From Cichorium intybus (taxonomy: Eukaryota; Streptophyta; Magnoliopsida; Asterales; Asteraceae): a stretch of DNA of 64,000 nucleotides. Under the pieces are notes generated by a model. That model had not been told where the DNA came from. It saw only the letters and a list, made by a program, of their open reading frames with translations, and made no database searches. The stretch is from the NCBI GenBank assembly GCA_023525715.1, contig CM042016.1, positions 81,451,382 through 81,515,381 on the forward strand, read 5' to 3'. This document shows, one piece after another, positions 1-11,950 of this stretch. Both the position numbers and the translations under genes were made by a program. Every line of letters starts with the position of its first letter. The first letter of the stretch is position 1.

Positions 1-190
1 AGCTTCATATTTTATAACACATTATCAGCATGACTCTGTCATAGAGCTCCAACTTCTTATTATTCTTGCTATTTTCAGGTATGTGTATTTTATAAGTTTA
101 CATATACAATGTGCATAAGTTATTTTATGGAATATTCTTAACTAATAATCCCTTAACATATAACTCTTTATTTTGATTAGTACTTTCATT

Positions 191-1235
191 ATGGAAAACC
201 TTAGCAAACTTTAGTTTATGGCTCTTGACATCAGTGAAATGAATTATTTATAATGGATCCTTGATGCTGAAATCCACCTTGATGTTATGGGTCTTGCAAA
301 CACCATAAATACCGTAAATGCATTAAGTGAAGCATTAAACCAAGATAAGGCTAAGGCGATGATTTTCCTTCGCCACCATCTCGATAAAGGATTGAAAGTC
401 GAATACTTCATTGTCAAAGATCCAACTGATCTTTGGAATAATCTCAATGAGAGGTATGATCATCAAAAAAATAGTGGTACTTCCTAGAGCTCGTTTTGAT
501 TGGTTACACCTTCGGCTATAAGATTTTAAATCTGTGAGTGAGTATAATTCAGCTGTGTTCAAAATTACTTCTGAACTGAATTTATGTGGTGAGACTATAA
601 TTGATGAAGACATGGTAGAGAAAATGTTCTTTACGTTTCATGCCACTAACATGATCCTGTAGCAGCAATATCATGAGAAAGGTTTTAAGAAATATTCTGA
701 ATTAATCTCATGTCTTCTTTTGGCTGAACAAAACAATGAGTTATTGATGCAAAATCACCAATCACGCCCGACTGGTTCTAGTCCCTTTCGTGAATTAAAT
801 GCAACATCATATAATCATAATAGTCATGGGTTTAATTGTGGTTGAGGCCATGGTCGTGGATGTGGTGGAGGCCGTCATAATCATCGTCAAAATAATAACA
901 AGAATACAAGTAACCATCAGAAGTGAGAGAATAATAAAAAACCACATCCTAACAATAAAAATGGTCACGTTAAAAAGAATGTTGAAAATATTTGTAACCG
1001 ATGTGGAATGAATGGTCATTGGTCTCGTACATGTCGCACTCCAAAGCATTTTGTTGATCTTTAGCAGGCTTCTCTAAAATCTAAAGAGAAAAATGTGGAA
1101 ACCAATTTTGTTCAAGATGATTTTCCAAAAGAACAACCAGAAATGGCACATTTGGATGTTATGGATTTTCTTGCCTACCCGAAAGGGAGAAGTGGTGATA
1201 TGGATGGTGATAGAAGTATCGAGTTCTTCCCATAA
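191..1235 (+). pseudogene. Ty1/Copia gag, degenerate
   Basis: Remains of a Copia-type gag, the nucleocapsid precursor that packages element RNA. Reading from the ATG at 191, about 350 codons resemble the plant gag family that ends in one CCHC zinc knuckle. The knuckle (CNRCGMNGHWSRTC, C-X2-C-X4-H-X4-C) lies near 990-1035 and follows a Gly/Arg/His/Asn-rich stretch at 830-930. The frame is broken: stops lie near 218, 259, 485, 662, 842, 924 and 1063, and an extra base in the A run near 464-470 shifts the frame. The gene belongs with the protease fragment at 1466-1789 on the same strand. No 5' LTR is seen within the 190 bases before it. The gag identity is secure; the exact Copia lineage is not. 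Confidence 0.8.
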
Positions 1236-1465
1236 AGAGAGATGAATGTGCTGACTTATCATGAAGTTGTTGGTTTTATATTATCGTTTTATTTTTGTAT
1301 TATATTTGTTTATAGTCATTGTCATGGTCAAGAATAATGTGTAGTTTGTCTTATGTCTTTTCTTATATTTTTATATCATAGTTGTATCATGAGAAGTGAT
1401 GGCGTCTTGATCTTCTCAAAATAATAAATACGGCTTTATTTATCCAAGTCAAATGTTGCTCATAT

Positions 1466-1789
1466 TTGTTTTGTTTATTGAAGAGAAATATGGATATTTG
1501 TAAGAGAAACGTAGAAGATATATGTCTTGTAGACATCGCAACAACGTATAACATTTTTAATAATAAAAAGTATTTTGCTTACTTATCAATTGGAGAAGCA
1601 AATGTTAATACAATAACCGGTAGTGCAAAATTGATTGAAGGCTCTTGAAGAACGAATATAATATTACCACAAGGGACAATAATTACAATTGGCGATGCAG
1701 TATTTTCACCCAAATCACCATGAAATTTATTAAGTTTCAAGGATATTCGGTCTAACGGATATCATGTTAAAACAACTAATGATGGTAAC
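1466..1789 (+). pseudogene. Ty1/Copia protease fragment, truncated
   Basis: N-terminal part of a Copia pol polyprotein. The aspartic protease start is recognisable (CLVDIATTYNIF, where the catalytic motif is usually D-S-A/G) and continues past a TGA at 1646 into the motif NLLSFKDIR near 1720-1750. The alanine/threonine context at the active Asp differs from the usual D-S-G/A. The reading stops abruptly at 1789, where the LTR start of a minus-strand Copia element begins. About 230 bases of AT-rich non-coding DNA (1236-1465) separate it from gag, as in related plant families. Integrase and reverse transcriptase of this copy are not in the window. Confidence 0.75.
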
Positions 1790-1927
1790 TGTTGGGATTT
1801 TGATAGATTAACACAATTTAATCAGGTAGCGAAAGACAAAACATATTAAATCCCATAACCTGAGCAGATTAACTAACAATATCATATCATGTTCATAATC
1901 AGGATCATAAGGTCTAAGACTCAACTT
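1790..1927 (-). repeat. Copia 3' LTR fragment (minus-strand element)
   Basis: Starts TGTTGGGATTTT and matches the beginning of the LTR at 60581 for about 130 bases, including the shared stretch CATATCATGTTCATAATCAG. It is the outer end of a minus-strand Copia 3' LTR. The rest of the LTR and its 3' untranslated region are missing; the Athila LTR fragment starts at 1928. The same Copia resumes at 11951. Confidence 0.8.
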
Positions 1928-2186
1928 ATCGGAATTTGTATTCTTTCAACCGCCTCATACCCGCGTCGCGCCTTGATGATTTCCGCGGCGCGCGTACGTC
2001 TTTTCCTGATTTTGCCTTGATCTTCAAGCTTCTTCCAAATTGCATGCTTTTAGTCCCTATTTTCATTATTTCTTTCCAAACAAGTGCTGGCACGAAAAGT
2101 GAGAATACCACGATGTATATGATATAATTTTACTAAGAATAGGGCTAAAAAACGACTAAAATATGTGATATTACTAGGCGTTGTCA
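1928..2186 (-). repeat. Athila 3' LTR, truncated
   Basis: Matches 11690-11950 over about 259 bases with roughly 15 visible differences. Its inner end is the LTR terminus next to a polypurine tract. The outer part, which on the plus strand should lie to the left, is absent. Confidence 0.88.
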
Positions 2187-2202
2187 AACACCCCACACTT
2201 GT
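2187..2202 (-). other. Athila polypurine tract
   Basis: On the minus strand this reads as a purine-rich run (AAGTGTGGGGTG) directly before the 3' LTR start TGACAAC. It is the expected primer site for plus-strand cDNA synthesis. Confidence 0.7.
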
Positions 2203-3511
2203 GCCTTGCTTGTCCCCAAGAAAGAGAGTTTTTAATAGATTTTAACTAAGACTCAAACAATTTTTGACTGTGTTCAGTTTCAAAGCTTATTGCCTTATGA
2301 GTTAGATTGGAATAGTTCGTGAGAACATAATCGGAATGTTCTTTGGAATTCATGGCTTTCTAGAGAACCATTGATTACAAATTTTTTGTCCACATTGAAA
2401 TGTACATACTTATTCAGATTCTAAAGGCCATAAAAGAGTTGTCCATGACTTTCGATGTTGTCCGTGTAGCGAGCTTTCAGAAATACCATCCCAGACAAGA
2501 CGATCTTAGGTGGTAAGGTGCATAAATGCCTTTTTCGAGGCCACCCTTTTTGGACCTACCGGCTCGAACAACAAAGGCCACTGATTGACAGTTCCTTCCT
2601 AAATTCCAATCCTAAAAACAGTCCAATCTTCTAACTCCTAAAACTCAACTTATTTGACTCAACTAATAGCATGATTACAACTACATAGTATTTCTCGAAA
2701 AATACTAATGCTATAAACAATCACAAACTATTCATTTCAAAATTATAATCTAGTAAAAATTTTGAAAAAGTTGCTAAAATTTTGAAAATCGGTCATTTCC
2801 CGCAAAAATTTCAAAAAGCTACTCTTTCGACCGTCCACACCCCATACTTAAAATCGTACAACGTCCCCGTTGTACAAAAATTATTTGGAACAAGGGAGAA
2901 AGAGTGACCCCTTTGAACGGTAGATCGCTTGATTGGTACTCGGTGTTACAGGTACAAATACGAACAAAGAGGTCATTGATTTCGCATTCTGGAGTTGTAG
3001 CGCAACAGTGAACATGCCGGTAGTCAATACAAGTGGAGGGGGCACGGTGACCCCACACTTGCTTGAAACAACTCCTCCAATTTTGGTATCACATGCATGA
3101 CTCACAAAAAAGATTAAACGCAAATAGAACAAGCAAATACTGAATGAGAAAATGTACAACATATTAACTGTATGTGTTGCGGACAGCCGCGGCGCGTGAT
3201 TGAAGAACGCGCGTCACGGTAATTACGAGAGTTGAAACTACCGTCATATGGGAAATGACCACGTCGTGCCTTATAAGAGTGCCGCGGTGAGGTAATTTCA
3301 GAAGATTTGCCCAATTTCAAACGCTCACAATAAGCATTCAACACAAAATCAACTAAATTTTATTACTTCCTAATGCCACCAAAGGGCTTATTTTTCAACC
3401 CTAAACAAATTTTCGTAGAAATTATCAACAAATTATTCAACTATTCCTAACCTAAAAATGCAAAAACAAATGTATCAACAAAATTCAGAAATAATTACAT
3501 CAATCCCCTTT
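2203..3511. other. Athila 3' non-coding region
   Basis: No credible gene on either strand. It contains scattered CpG-rich motifs, for example GCCGCGGCGCG at 3186-3196, in otherwise AT-rich DNA. Long 3' non-coding regions after the extra ORF are usual for Athila elements. Confidence 0.6.
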
Positions 3512-4806
3512 TTAGTCATGGGCAGTATCATCATATTCTCCTTCTTCTTCCGGATCCGTTTCTTCTATTGGTTCTTCCTCCTCCTCCCCTCTGAGTGGCG
3601 GCTGAGGTCTCGGCAGGGCACAATTGTTCTTTTCAAGAAGCGCAACAACACAATCCGCTAACCACAGAAGCTGTGTCTGTGTGTTCTCTGATCTCCTGTC
3701 CACCTCATGCATTGTAAAAGATTGGACCTGATGCTCTCGCATGTGTGATTCCATGCTCTTCTGGAGTGCTTTTACTTCGTTCGCGAGGAATCGGGACTCC
3801 ATGGTAGCTGGTGATAGACCAAGGGGTAGACTGGTGACTGACTTCAACCTCTTTCTAGATGTAGACAGCTCGGACCGGAGCACCGGGAAGGGCATGCGAT
3901 CGATAGATGTGAGTCTATCGTCCACATATATAACCTCACGCGAGGTAGTCACAGGCGGGCAAAATGGGATTTGAGGTATAACCTCCAATCCATCAGTCGT
4001 ATGTGCAGATAGTAACCCATACGGGTCCGCCAATCGTGTGATAAAGTGCCCCCCTCCCAATGCGGTATATTTCATAGGCGCATCGGTTATTTGGTTGAAG
4101 TAATCGGCAACGAAATACGGGATGTTACAAGTCTCAAGCATCCTCGTTGCTGCCCACATTAAATGCAACTCTCGATGCAACACTTTCTCCTCATCTGCGC
4201 GAGGCCACAGCATGGTTGTTATGAGCCGATGTAACATACGGTGTACTGGCAGATGCATGTAACACTCCCGGACCGTATTTTCATGATACCGGGTGGAAGA
4301 TATCGTGCTCCAATACTCAGTCGGTGAGAAAGAATCACCCATGGTACGGCTCGCTCGCTCTTCTGTATATATAACCCAATACGGTACCCGAATTTCCGTA
4401 AGGTACAATTACGATCGTGATTTCCCAGACGAAATCGAACCGTCTCCAAAGCATCCATACTAGTCTGCTTGTGATCAAAATGATAACTGGCAAGGAATTG
4501 CAAGAGGACATCACAGTATACGGGTTCGTTCAGTTGCATTGCGTTTTCAAGTGCCCTGCAGGTGTAAGTTAGCTCCCCTGCTTTGTAGCCTCCCTGGACT
4601 AGCCAGTCCTTTAGGTGATCCAGAATCCCTGATTCCCTGGTCAACTCCCAGTTGACCGTGCGGGATGGCAGTATACGTTTATGTTGACATACGCCCCGGC
4701 GATTGAGAAAGCTAGCCGCACGTACCTTATCGGTTTGTGTAGTCAAAGAATTCCAATCAAGCGATTCAGAACTGTCGGATGAAGACATGATGCCTGCAGA
4801 ATGCAT
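3512..4806 (-). pseudogene. ATHILA ORF1-like gene in the env position, frameshifted
   Basis: Two overlapping minus-strand reading frames, 4806-4219 (195 codons) and 4408-3512 (298 codons), together look like the plant ATHILA ORF1/putative plant transposon protein family. The function is unknown. The slot between pol and the 3' LTR is where some plant gypsy elements carry an env-like gene, but I see no signal peptide or clear membrane helix here. Recognisable blocks are FRLGNHDRN and GYRIGLY in the first frame and GGHFITRLADPYGLL in the second. The C-terminus is very acidic (EEEEEPIEETDPEEEGEYDD). The frame switch falls at about 4365-4375 in a TA dinucleotide run, which suggests a two-base slip. 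Downstream of pol by about 770 bases. Family identity is moderate to good; role unknown. Confidence 0.7.
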
Positions 4807-5572
4807 AAAATTCGATAATTAATGCACTGTCCAGCGTTCGACGCGGCGCGCGTAAGACATACCGCGACGCGTCATATGAACATTCGTATTCCACGTCGTG
4901 GTCTGTAACAGTCTGCGGCGCGGCAAACGATTTCAACCCAAAAATCAACGATTATGCCTATTGTAAACCAGTTATCTTGAATCTAAGAATTGGGTTTTAC
5001 GGAGTACAGCAGCCTAAGCCTAATTTCACTATCAATTTTAACAGATAATTGGTTCATTACGATTTACAGAAGCTTTTTGCCATAGTCCAAGACTTCAAAA
5101 AGAAAAGAGAAGAAAGAGTATACTTACTTGATTCTGCTGAGAAGAATACGACGATGCAGGTGAGTAGATTGCACTAAAGATTTGTCACGGTAAAGAATGC
5201 AACGAATTACGCAGTTTGGAGTATATACAAGTGTGGAGATGTTGGAATGGAGTTCAAACTCTGTTTTTGGTGATTATCTCTAAATTCAAATTAAGATAAG
5301 ACCGCGGCGCGGGAAGCTTCTATCCGCGTCGCGTATAAAAATCTGATTTTAATTATAATCGCGAAAACTAAACACGCGCGGCGCGGCTCTTAGGATCCCG
5401 CGTCGCGGTGTTGCAAAATTACCAAAATGACCCCACACTTGCTCTTTTCTCACCGTGACCAATTGAGTGTAATTGTTATTCTTAAGAAGATGTAATTATA
5501 CAAATAATGATAGGGTTGCCTCCCTACAAGCGTTAAGTTTAACGTCTTCAGCCGGACATACACTTACCTGAC
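4807..5572. other. Athila spacer between pol and extra ORF
   Basis: Non-coding. It holds repeated CGCG-rich motifs at about 4841-4852, 4862-4872, 4912-4922, 5302-5312, 5323-5333, 5373-5385 and 5397-5407, several arranged as pairs 20-25 bases apart. A direct ACCCCACACTTG sequence near 5439 resembles the polypurine-tract complement at 2189, so it may be a second internal polypurine tract, as found in Tat/Athila-like elements. Confidence 0.5.
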
Positions 5573-8500
5573 TTATGCCATATACACAGGGTTGCCTGTC
5601 ACGAACTCCACCGTCTCTACTTCCAATTTCTGAAATGTGCCCGCAATGACATAGGGTTTGAGCCTGTGTCCATTGACTTTGAACGGTTTCCCGCCTTTGA
5701 AATCTCGAATCTCTATTGCACCATAATCTGTGACACTAACCACTTCGTAAGGACCATTCCACTTACTACTCAGTTTCCCGGGAAACATCTTCAACCGCGA
5801 GTTGTATAGCCACACTTTTTGTCCAACTTCAAAAGTTTTCAACCTGAGCTTAGCGTCGTGATACCGCTTCATTTTCGACTTGTATGTAGCCGCATTCTCG
5901 TATGCTTCGTCTCGTAGCTCCTCCAACTCGGACAGCTGTAATTTCCGTTCTTTTCGAGCTTCAGTATAATCCATATTCACTTGCTTAATTGCCCATAAGG
6001 CTTGATTGGCGAGTTCTACAGGCAAGTGACAGCCTTTTTCGTAAATCAACTGATATGGCGTAGTTCCAATCGGTGTCTTATAAGCAGTTCGATATGCCCA
6101 CAACGCATCATCTAACCTCAGTGACCAATCTTTCCTGTCAGTTTTGACAGTCTTTTGAAGAATTTCTTTTATCTGCCTATTGGACACTTCCACTTGGCCG
6201 CTCGTCTGAGGATGATAAGGTGTTGCAATCCGATGATTCACCCCGTAGTGCTTTAGCAGCCTTCCAAATTTAAAATTTTTGAAATGAGACCCTCCGTTAC
6301 TTATGATCACTCGTGGAACTCCATGCCTGGTGAAAATGTTTTTCTTTACAAATTTACACACCACATGGTGGTCATTCGTGCGGGTTGCCTCTGCCTCGAT
6401 CCATTTAGACACATAATCCACCGCTACCAGAATGTAAACATAACCATGTGACGTGGGAAATAGACCCATAAAGTCAATTCCCCAGAGATCGAAAATGTCC
6501 ACTACCAAAATTGGGTTTAAAGGCATTTGATCCCTTTTCGATATGTTTCCCAGCTGTTGGCAGTTGAGGCATTCCTTAGAAGTTTTATGTGCGTCTCTGA
6601 AGATGGTTGGCCAGTACAATCCATATTCTAGAACCTTATATCCTGTTTTCTTACCACTGAAATGCCCTCCACATGCTGATGCATGACAATGTCCCAATAC
6701 CTCCTCGATTTCGCTGTCAGGCACACATCGGCAAATTATTTGATCCTCACCTACCTTGAAAAGGTCAGGGTCGTCCCAAATAAATCTCTTTGCATATGTG
6801 CAGAACTGCTTTTGCCTTTGTTTGGTCCAATGTTTTGGTATTGCTCCCGTGGCCAGAAAATTCACATAATTCGCGTACCATGGAGCTCCAGTAAGCTCTA
6901 GCAACTGCTCATCTGGAAACGAATCCTTAATTCCTGCTTCCAATCCTTCTGCTGGCAGTCGAGAAAGATGATCTGTCACTACATTCTCTGCTCCCTTCTT
7001 GTCCTTGATTTCCATATCGAATTCTTGCAACAGAAGTATCCATCTGATCAATCTTGGTTTAGACTCCTTTTTCGCCAGCAGGTGTCGAACAGCGCTGTGG
7101 TCAGTGTAGACCACCACCTTGGATCCCCAAATGTAGGACCTGAACTTGTCCAACGCAAATACTACCGCAAGTAACTCTTTTTCGGTGGTTGTGTAATTTA
7201 TGTGAGCCTCGGAAAAAGTTTTACTAGCATAGCATATGACTACTGGCTTCCTATAAATCTTTTGACCTAATACTGCACCAGCAGCATAATCACTAGCATC
7301 ACACATAATTTCAAAAGGTTGGGTCCAATCAGGAGGTTTCAGAATGGGGGCCTCGACCAATTTATTTTTTAAAATGTTAAATGCTTTTACACATTCTTCA
7401 TCAAAAATAAATGGTGCGTCCTTCAACAGAAGGCCACAAAGAGGTATGGAGATGGTACTAAAATCATTAATAAATCTATGGTAAAAACTAGCATGACCTA
7501 AAAAAGATCTAACCCCTTTCACGGATGTCGGGGGTGGCAATGTGGAAATAACCTTAACCTTAGCACGATCTACTTCAAATCCTCTCTCAGAGACCACATG
7601 ACCTAAAACTATTCCTTCTCTAACCATGAAATGGCTTTTCTCCCAAGAAAGCACCAGATTAGACTCAACACATCTTTGTAACACCTTTTCCAATTGATTC
7701 AAGCAGGTTTCAAATGTTGATCCAAAAATTGAGAAATCGTCCATGAAGATTTCCAAAGCGTCACCAATCATGTCGGAGAATATCGCCATCATACACCGTT
7801 GAAATGTAGCGGGAGAATTGCACAACCCAAATGGCATTCTGCGAAACGCAAAAGTACCATATGGACATGTGAATGTGGTCTTTGCTTGATCCTCCGGGTG
7901 AATGGCAATCTGATTTTACCCAGAATAGCCGTCCAAGAAACAATAATACTTATGTCCAGCTAACTTTTCCACGATCTGATCGATGAATGGTAATGCAAAA
8001 TGGTCCTTAGATGTGGCGGCATTGAGTTTTCGGTAATCGATACATACTCTCCATCCAGTCATGGGTCTTGTGGAAAGTTTGTCACCATCTTTAGTATCTA
8101 CAACAGTTATTCTAGATTTCTTTGGCACTGTCTGTGTCGGGCTGACTCATTCACTATCAGAGATCGGATATATGATCCTAGCATCCAGCCACTTTAGAAC
8201 TTCCTTTTTCACAACATCCTTCAAATTTGGATTCAATCTTCTCTGCGTGTCTCTGGCAGGTTTAGCTCCCGCTTCTGTGATGATTCGATTCATACATGTG
8301 GTTAGGCTAATTCCTTTTAAATCTGCGATTGTCCAACCAATAGCCTCCTTGTGCTTGGACAATATCTTGAGTAATTTCTTTTCTTGTTCCTCTGTCAAGT
8401 TTGCTGTTAAAATCACTGGCAAAGTATCCTTTTCTCCCAGAAAGGCATACTTTAAATAAGCTGGTAACGGTTTCAATTCTAGCTTCGGTGGTTCCTGCAA

Positions 8501-9331
8501 TGATGGTTTTAACGTCTTGGGAATCTCTGTCGGCAGCTTCTCTATGTGCGCGCATTCCTCATACTCCATGCCTTTGCCTTTTTCTGCTGCTTCCTCTTCT
8601 TGCTTTTCCTGCTCAATCTCTCCATCTTCTTGAGTCTCCATCACCTCTTGCTGTAACACTTCTGGCGTATACTACTGTACTAACTCATCTATGATGTCCA
8701 CCTGGTAGCATTCTTCATCCTCCATGGTATTACCTTTGGCATTAAAAATGTTGATCTTAGTTTGCCGATGCCCAAAGGAAATCCCCATCTCCCCCGTACG
8801 ACAGTCGATGTTTGCATTAGCCGTGGCCAAGAAGGGTCGCCCTAAGATGATTGTCGGTTGCTCTCCATTGGCCGCCTGACGGGTATCCAGAACTAAGAAA
8901 ACTGCTGGGTAATAGAAATCTCTCACCTTAATGATAACATCTGACAACATTACCCTGGAAATCCTTGTAGACTTATCAGCAAGCTGAAGAATTACATCTA
9001 TAGATCTTAAAGTACCGAAGTCATACTTGTCAAAAAATTGTCCCGGTAAAATGCTTACACTAGCGCCTAAATCTAACAGAGCTCTCTTAATGTGCACATC
9101 ACCTAAGTCAACAGATATGAGAGGAACCCCTGGGTCTTTCATCTTGGGAGGCAATGCATCCATTAAAATAGAACTTACATTCTTAGGAAAACTAATCATT
9201 TTAGGCAAATGGGATAAAATATGCTTTTTGTGAATGCACATATCCTTGAGAAACTTTGCATAAGTAGGGACTTCCTTGATAAGTTTAACTAATGGAATGT
9301 TAACCTTGATTTGACTAAACAGTTCCCACAT
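5573..9331 (-). pseudogene. Athila pol: protease, RT, RNase H, integrase
   Basis: One minus-strand frame broken only by in-frame stops at 8672-8674, 8147-8149 and 7916-7918. Order: aspartic protease (LLDLGASVSILP, near 9070), reverse transcriptase (LPFIDQIVEKLAGH; MPFGLCN; active site FMDD near 7740), RNase H (MCDASDYAAGAV; YTDHSAVRHLL), integrase zinc-binding region (HCHASACGGH...CLNC) and DDE core with GIDFMG and GQVEVSN. The second catalytic Asp of the integrase appears to be Asn (ISNGG, codon at 6298-6296), which should inactivate strand transfer. The two stops at 8147 and 7916 fall in conserved RT positions that normally hold Trp and Tyr. Length fits an Athila pol. It shares its frame with the gag C-terminal part upstream, so gag-pol was probably one long reading frame. 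Confidence 0.92.
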
Positions 9332-9340
9332 ATCTTCCGC

Positions 9341-10960
9341 CTACGGTCCTTTCTTCCCATATGGTCTTTTCTCTGGCTTTTCCAACGCCGTGGGGAAAGG
9401 AACTGTCCCACTCGTTTCCCCCTTCTCCCATGTACTTGTTTGTTTCTTCTGCTTTGCTTGCTCTTCCTTCCTTTTTTTCGTTTCCTTTTCCAGCTCTTCT
9501 TTTTCATCAAAAATTATTTCTACATCACTATCCTCTTCTGCTGGTGGAGCTGTAACCTTGTTATCCACTTTCTTCCCACTCCTCAGCGTGATGACCTCAT
9601 TCACTTGCACTTTCGACGGTTGTGCCTTCTCTTGTACTCTATCTTCATCCATCTTAATGATCAACTCCCCTAGCCTCAAGATTGCTTTTGATATGGCATC
9701 CTCCACTTCCTGAAGCTTAATTAACATTCCAAAAATTTCCTGCATGCCAATGTTCATACTTCCTACTGGAGGCGTAGGTTGCATCTGCTGCTGTCTCATT
9801 GGTGGTTGTTTCACCTCTCGCTGCTGATTGTTTCGGAATGGTCGTGGTGCATTATGGAATTGACCATACCCATGCACTTGACTAATTTACTCATGAGTCA
9901 TCAAGCATTCATTGTGATTATGTCCTATTTCACCACATGTATTACATATAACTTGCCCATACAATACATATGCTCCCTTCTTTTGTTGAAACCTCGCGAG
10001 CATTTGATTAAACTTCTTAGTCACAGCACTGACCTCCTTCTGACCTTAGATCCTAAGCTCAATTGCTCTAAGAACTTCCAAGCATCCTCTGGCTCTTGCC
10101 ACATAAATGTCCCACTTGATGAGGCATTTATCATTGCTTGATGTGTCTCACTTACTCCTTCAAAGAACAATTTCACTAACTGCCATCTAGGAACCTCGTG
10201 ATGCGGACATGAACACAGTAACTCCTTTAATCGATCAAACGCTTCGTGAAAAGCCTCTCCGGGCTTCTGCTGAAAGTTTTGAATTACGCGTCTAACTTCT
10301 GTGGTTTTACTAACTGGATAGAATTCTTGTAGAAACTTTGCCTTAAGTTGGTCCCAACTAGTGATACTATTAGGTGGAAGAGATGTGAACCAGTATTTGG
10401 CCTTATCCTTTAATGTGAAAGGAAATAATCTTAACCTAAAAGTATCCCTATTGGTGTGTCTAGGAGTATTAGCATTTGCGATAGCTATGAACTCATACAA
10501 GTGATTGTATGGATCATCAGTCTTATAACCTCTAAATTGGGTTAATATTCCTATCAACTGGGGCCTAATTTCTACTTGAGATTCTATATCATCAAGAATG
10601 TAAATGGGCGACGAGTCATCGTACTCCCGTGGCTGGAAGTGCGATGCAACCGATTGCCCCCTCGGTTGTGCAAAATACAAGGGTTGAGAAGGATTACCGT
10701 AAAAGTGATGATCATTATATCTCTGCTGACCTTGTAGTGGTTGGTGCTGCTGTGCTCTTCTTGGAGGTCCCCGACCTCGATCCCATGGTTGCTGTGGTGC
10801 TGGTGGAACCCATCCTTCGTCTTCATCATCATACTTCTTCTCAGCCTCTTGATACTGGTACTGCTGCTGAGGTGGTTGCTGTTGGTATTGTTGCTGCGGT
10901 GATATAGGTTGGAATGTGGTTTGTGGTTTAAAAAGTACTGGTGCTGGTTGAGAAATGGGT
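9341..10960 (-). pseudogene. Athila gag, broken
   Basis: Minus-strand gag. A Gln/Pro-rich N-terminal part (about 10960-10690) is followed by the retrotransposon gag core (FPFTLKDKAKYWFTSLPPNSI; WQLVKLFFEG) at 10680-10040, then a CCHC zinc knuckle (CNTCGEIGHNHNEC) near 9955-9913 and a charged Lys/Glu-rich C-terminus. The frame shifts near 10040 and a TAA follows the knuckle; a TAG at 9341-9343 separates this part from protease. A TAG also interrupts the Gln/Pro-rich stretch near 10965. No convincing ATG in frame was found, so the true start is unresolved. Gag forms the particle that packages element RNA. Confidence 0.85.
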
Positions 10961-10984
10961 GCCTACTGTCTAGATACTGGGGTG

Positions 10985-11689
10985 CCATCTCGGGTCGGCA
11001 CTCCCTAAAAATAAGAAAATAAACCTCACTCTCACTTAGCACAATGGAAGTCAGGGTCGATCCACAGGAGTTACGTGGTCGAGACAGGTGACAGATTACC
11101 AACTAAAGTGTCACGCTACAGTCAGAGGACCTAGTTCCTAACTTTTGACAACTAATCCCAATAAAACAGTTCCAAGCAAACATTAACTAATCTAAGCTAC
11201 TAACTACACATTGTTACCTACTGAAATCAGAAGTACATCTCCAATTCACAAGCAATCAAAGGCAATCCAAACATCAAACACAATTCAATCACTCAAAAAT
11301 TCATTCACAAGCATAAACACCGAAAAACAAAGCAAATAACATAAACCAAATGATTCTCATTAACCAAATCAGATCCAAAGGTTCCAAACAGTAACCAAAC
11401 ATCAAAAACAGAAATCAAAAGACTCAATGTCAATGGTTGTCACTCCCAAAGACACTAGCCAACTATCACTAACTATTTAACTAATTGAAAATTAAAGCTA
11501 AAAACATAAAATTACCAACAGATGGTTTCTGAAGCTAAATCTCGGAGTCAAAGAGCCTTGGGGGTCGATTTTACCCCAGGTCTTCGCTAGTTTTTTCGAC
11601 CTAAAAGCCTCTATTTATAGTTGCAAAAATCTTGAGACCGCGCCGCGCATAGATGGATCCCGCATCGTGCGTAGGGGTTTATCCCCGTT
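10985..11689. other. Athila leader / unresolved part of 5' LTR
   Basis: Non-coding sequence between the gag start and the LTR portion confirmed by comparison. The matching part of the left LTR is deleted, so the inner LTR boundary and the primer binding site cannot be placed. It contains GGTCGATCCACAGG near 11057, a motif I associate with plant gypsy leaders. A CGCG-rich pair lies at 11639-11672. Confidence 0.5.
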
Positions 11690-11950
11690 TTATCGGAATT
11701 TGAATTCTTTCCACCGCCTCATACCCGCGTCGTGCCTTGATGATTTCCATGGTGCGCGTACGTCTTTTCCTGATTTTGCCTTGATATTCAAACTTCTTCC
11801 AAATTGCACGCTTTTAGTCCCTGTTTTCATTATTTCTTTCCAAACAAGTGCTGGCACGAAAAGTGAGAATACCACGATGTATGTGATATAATTTTACTAA
11901 GAATAGGGCTCAACAACAACTAAAATATGTGATATTACTAGGCGTTGTCA
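11690..11950 (-). repeat. Athila 5' LTR (part confirmed by left copy)
   Basis: Matches 1928-2186. It ends on the plus strand with GGCGTTGTCA, which is the LTR start TGACAACGCC on the minus strand. Immediately to the right the interrupted Copia sequence resumes. The LTR probably extends further left. Confidence 0.85.

Larger units (their letters stand above)
1928..11950 (-). mobile_element. Athila-type Ty3/gypsy retrotransposon, left LTR truncated
   Basis: Minus-strand LTR retrotransposon of the Athila group. The 5' LTR is at the high-coordinate end and begins TGACAACGCC when read on the minus strand. Then follow gag (about 10960-9341), protease-RT-RNaseH-integrase (9331-5573), a non-coding spacer, an ATHILA ORF1-like gene in the env position (4806-3512), a 1.3-kb non-coding stretch, a polypurine tract at 2187-2202 and a truncated 3' LTR. 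The lineage call rests on the pol motifs (MPFGLCN, FMDDFS, LLDLGAS) and the extra ORF. All three genes carry stops or frameshifts. The right junction with Copia DNA is clean; the left is a deletion junction that removed LTR and Copia sequence together. Confidence 0.88.

Noticed and set aside
1..190. 5' LTR of the first Copia
   Set aside because: No LTR end, primer site or repeat partner could be found in these bases.
9311..9713. Phe/Leu/Ser-rich plus-strand frames
   Set aside because: Antisense of the Lys/Glu-rich gag C-terminus.
10584..11102. 172-codon minus-strand frame, Ser/His/Asn-rich
   Set aside because: Shadow of the Gln/Pro-rich N-terminal part of the Athila gag in another frame.
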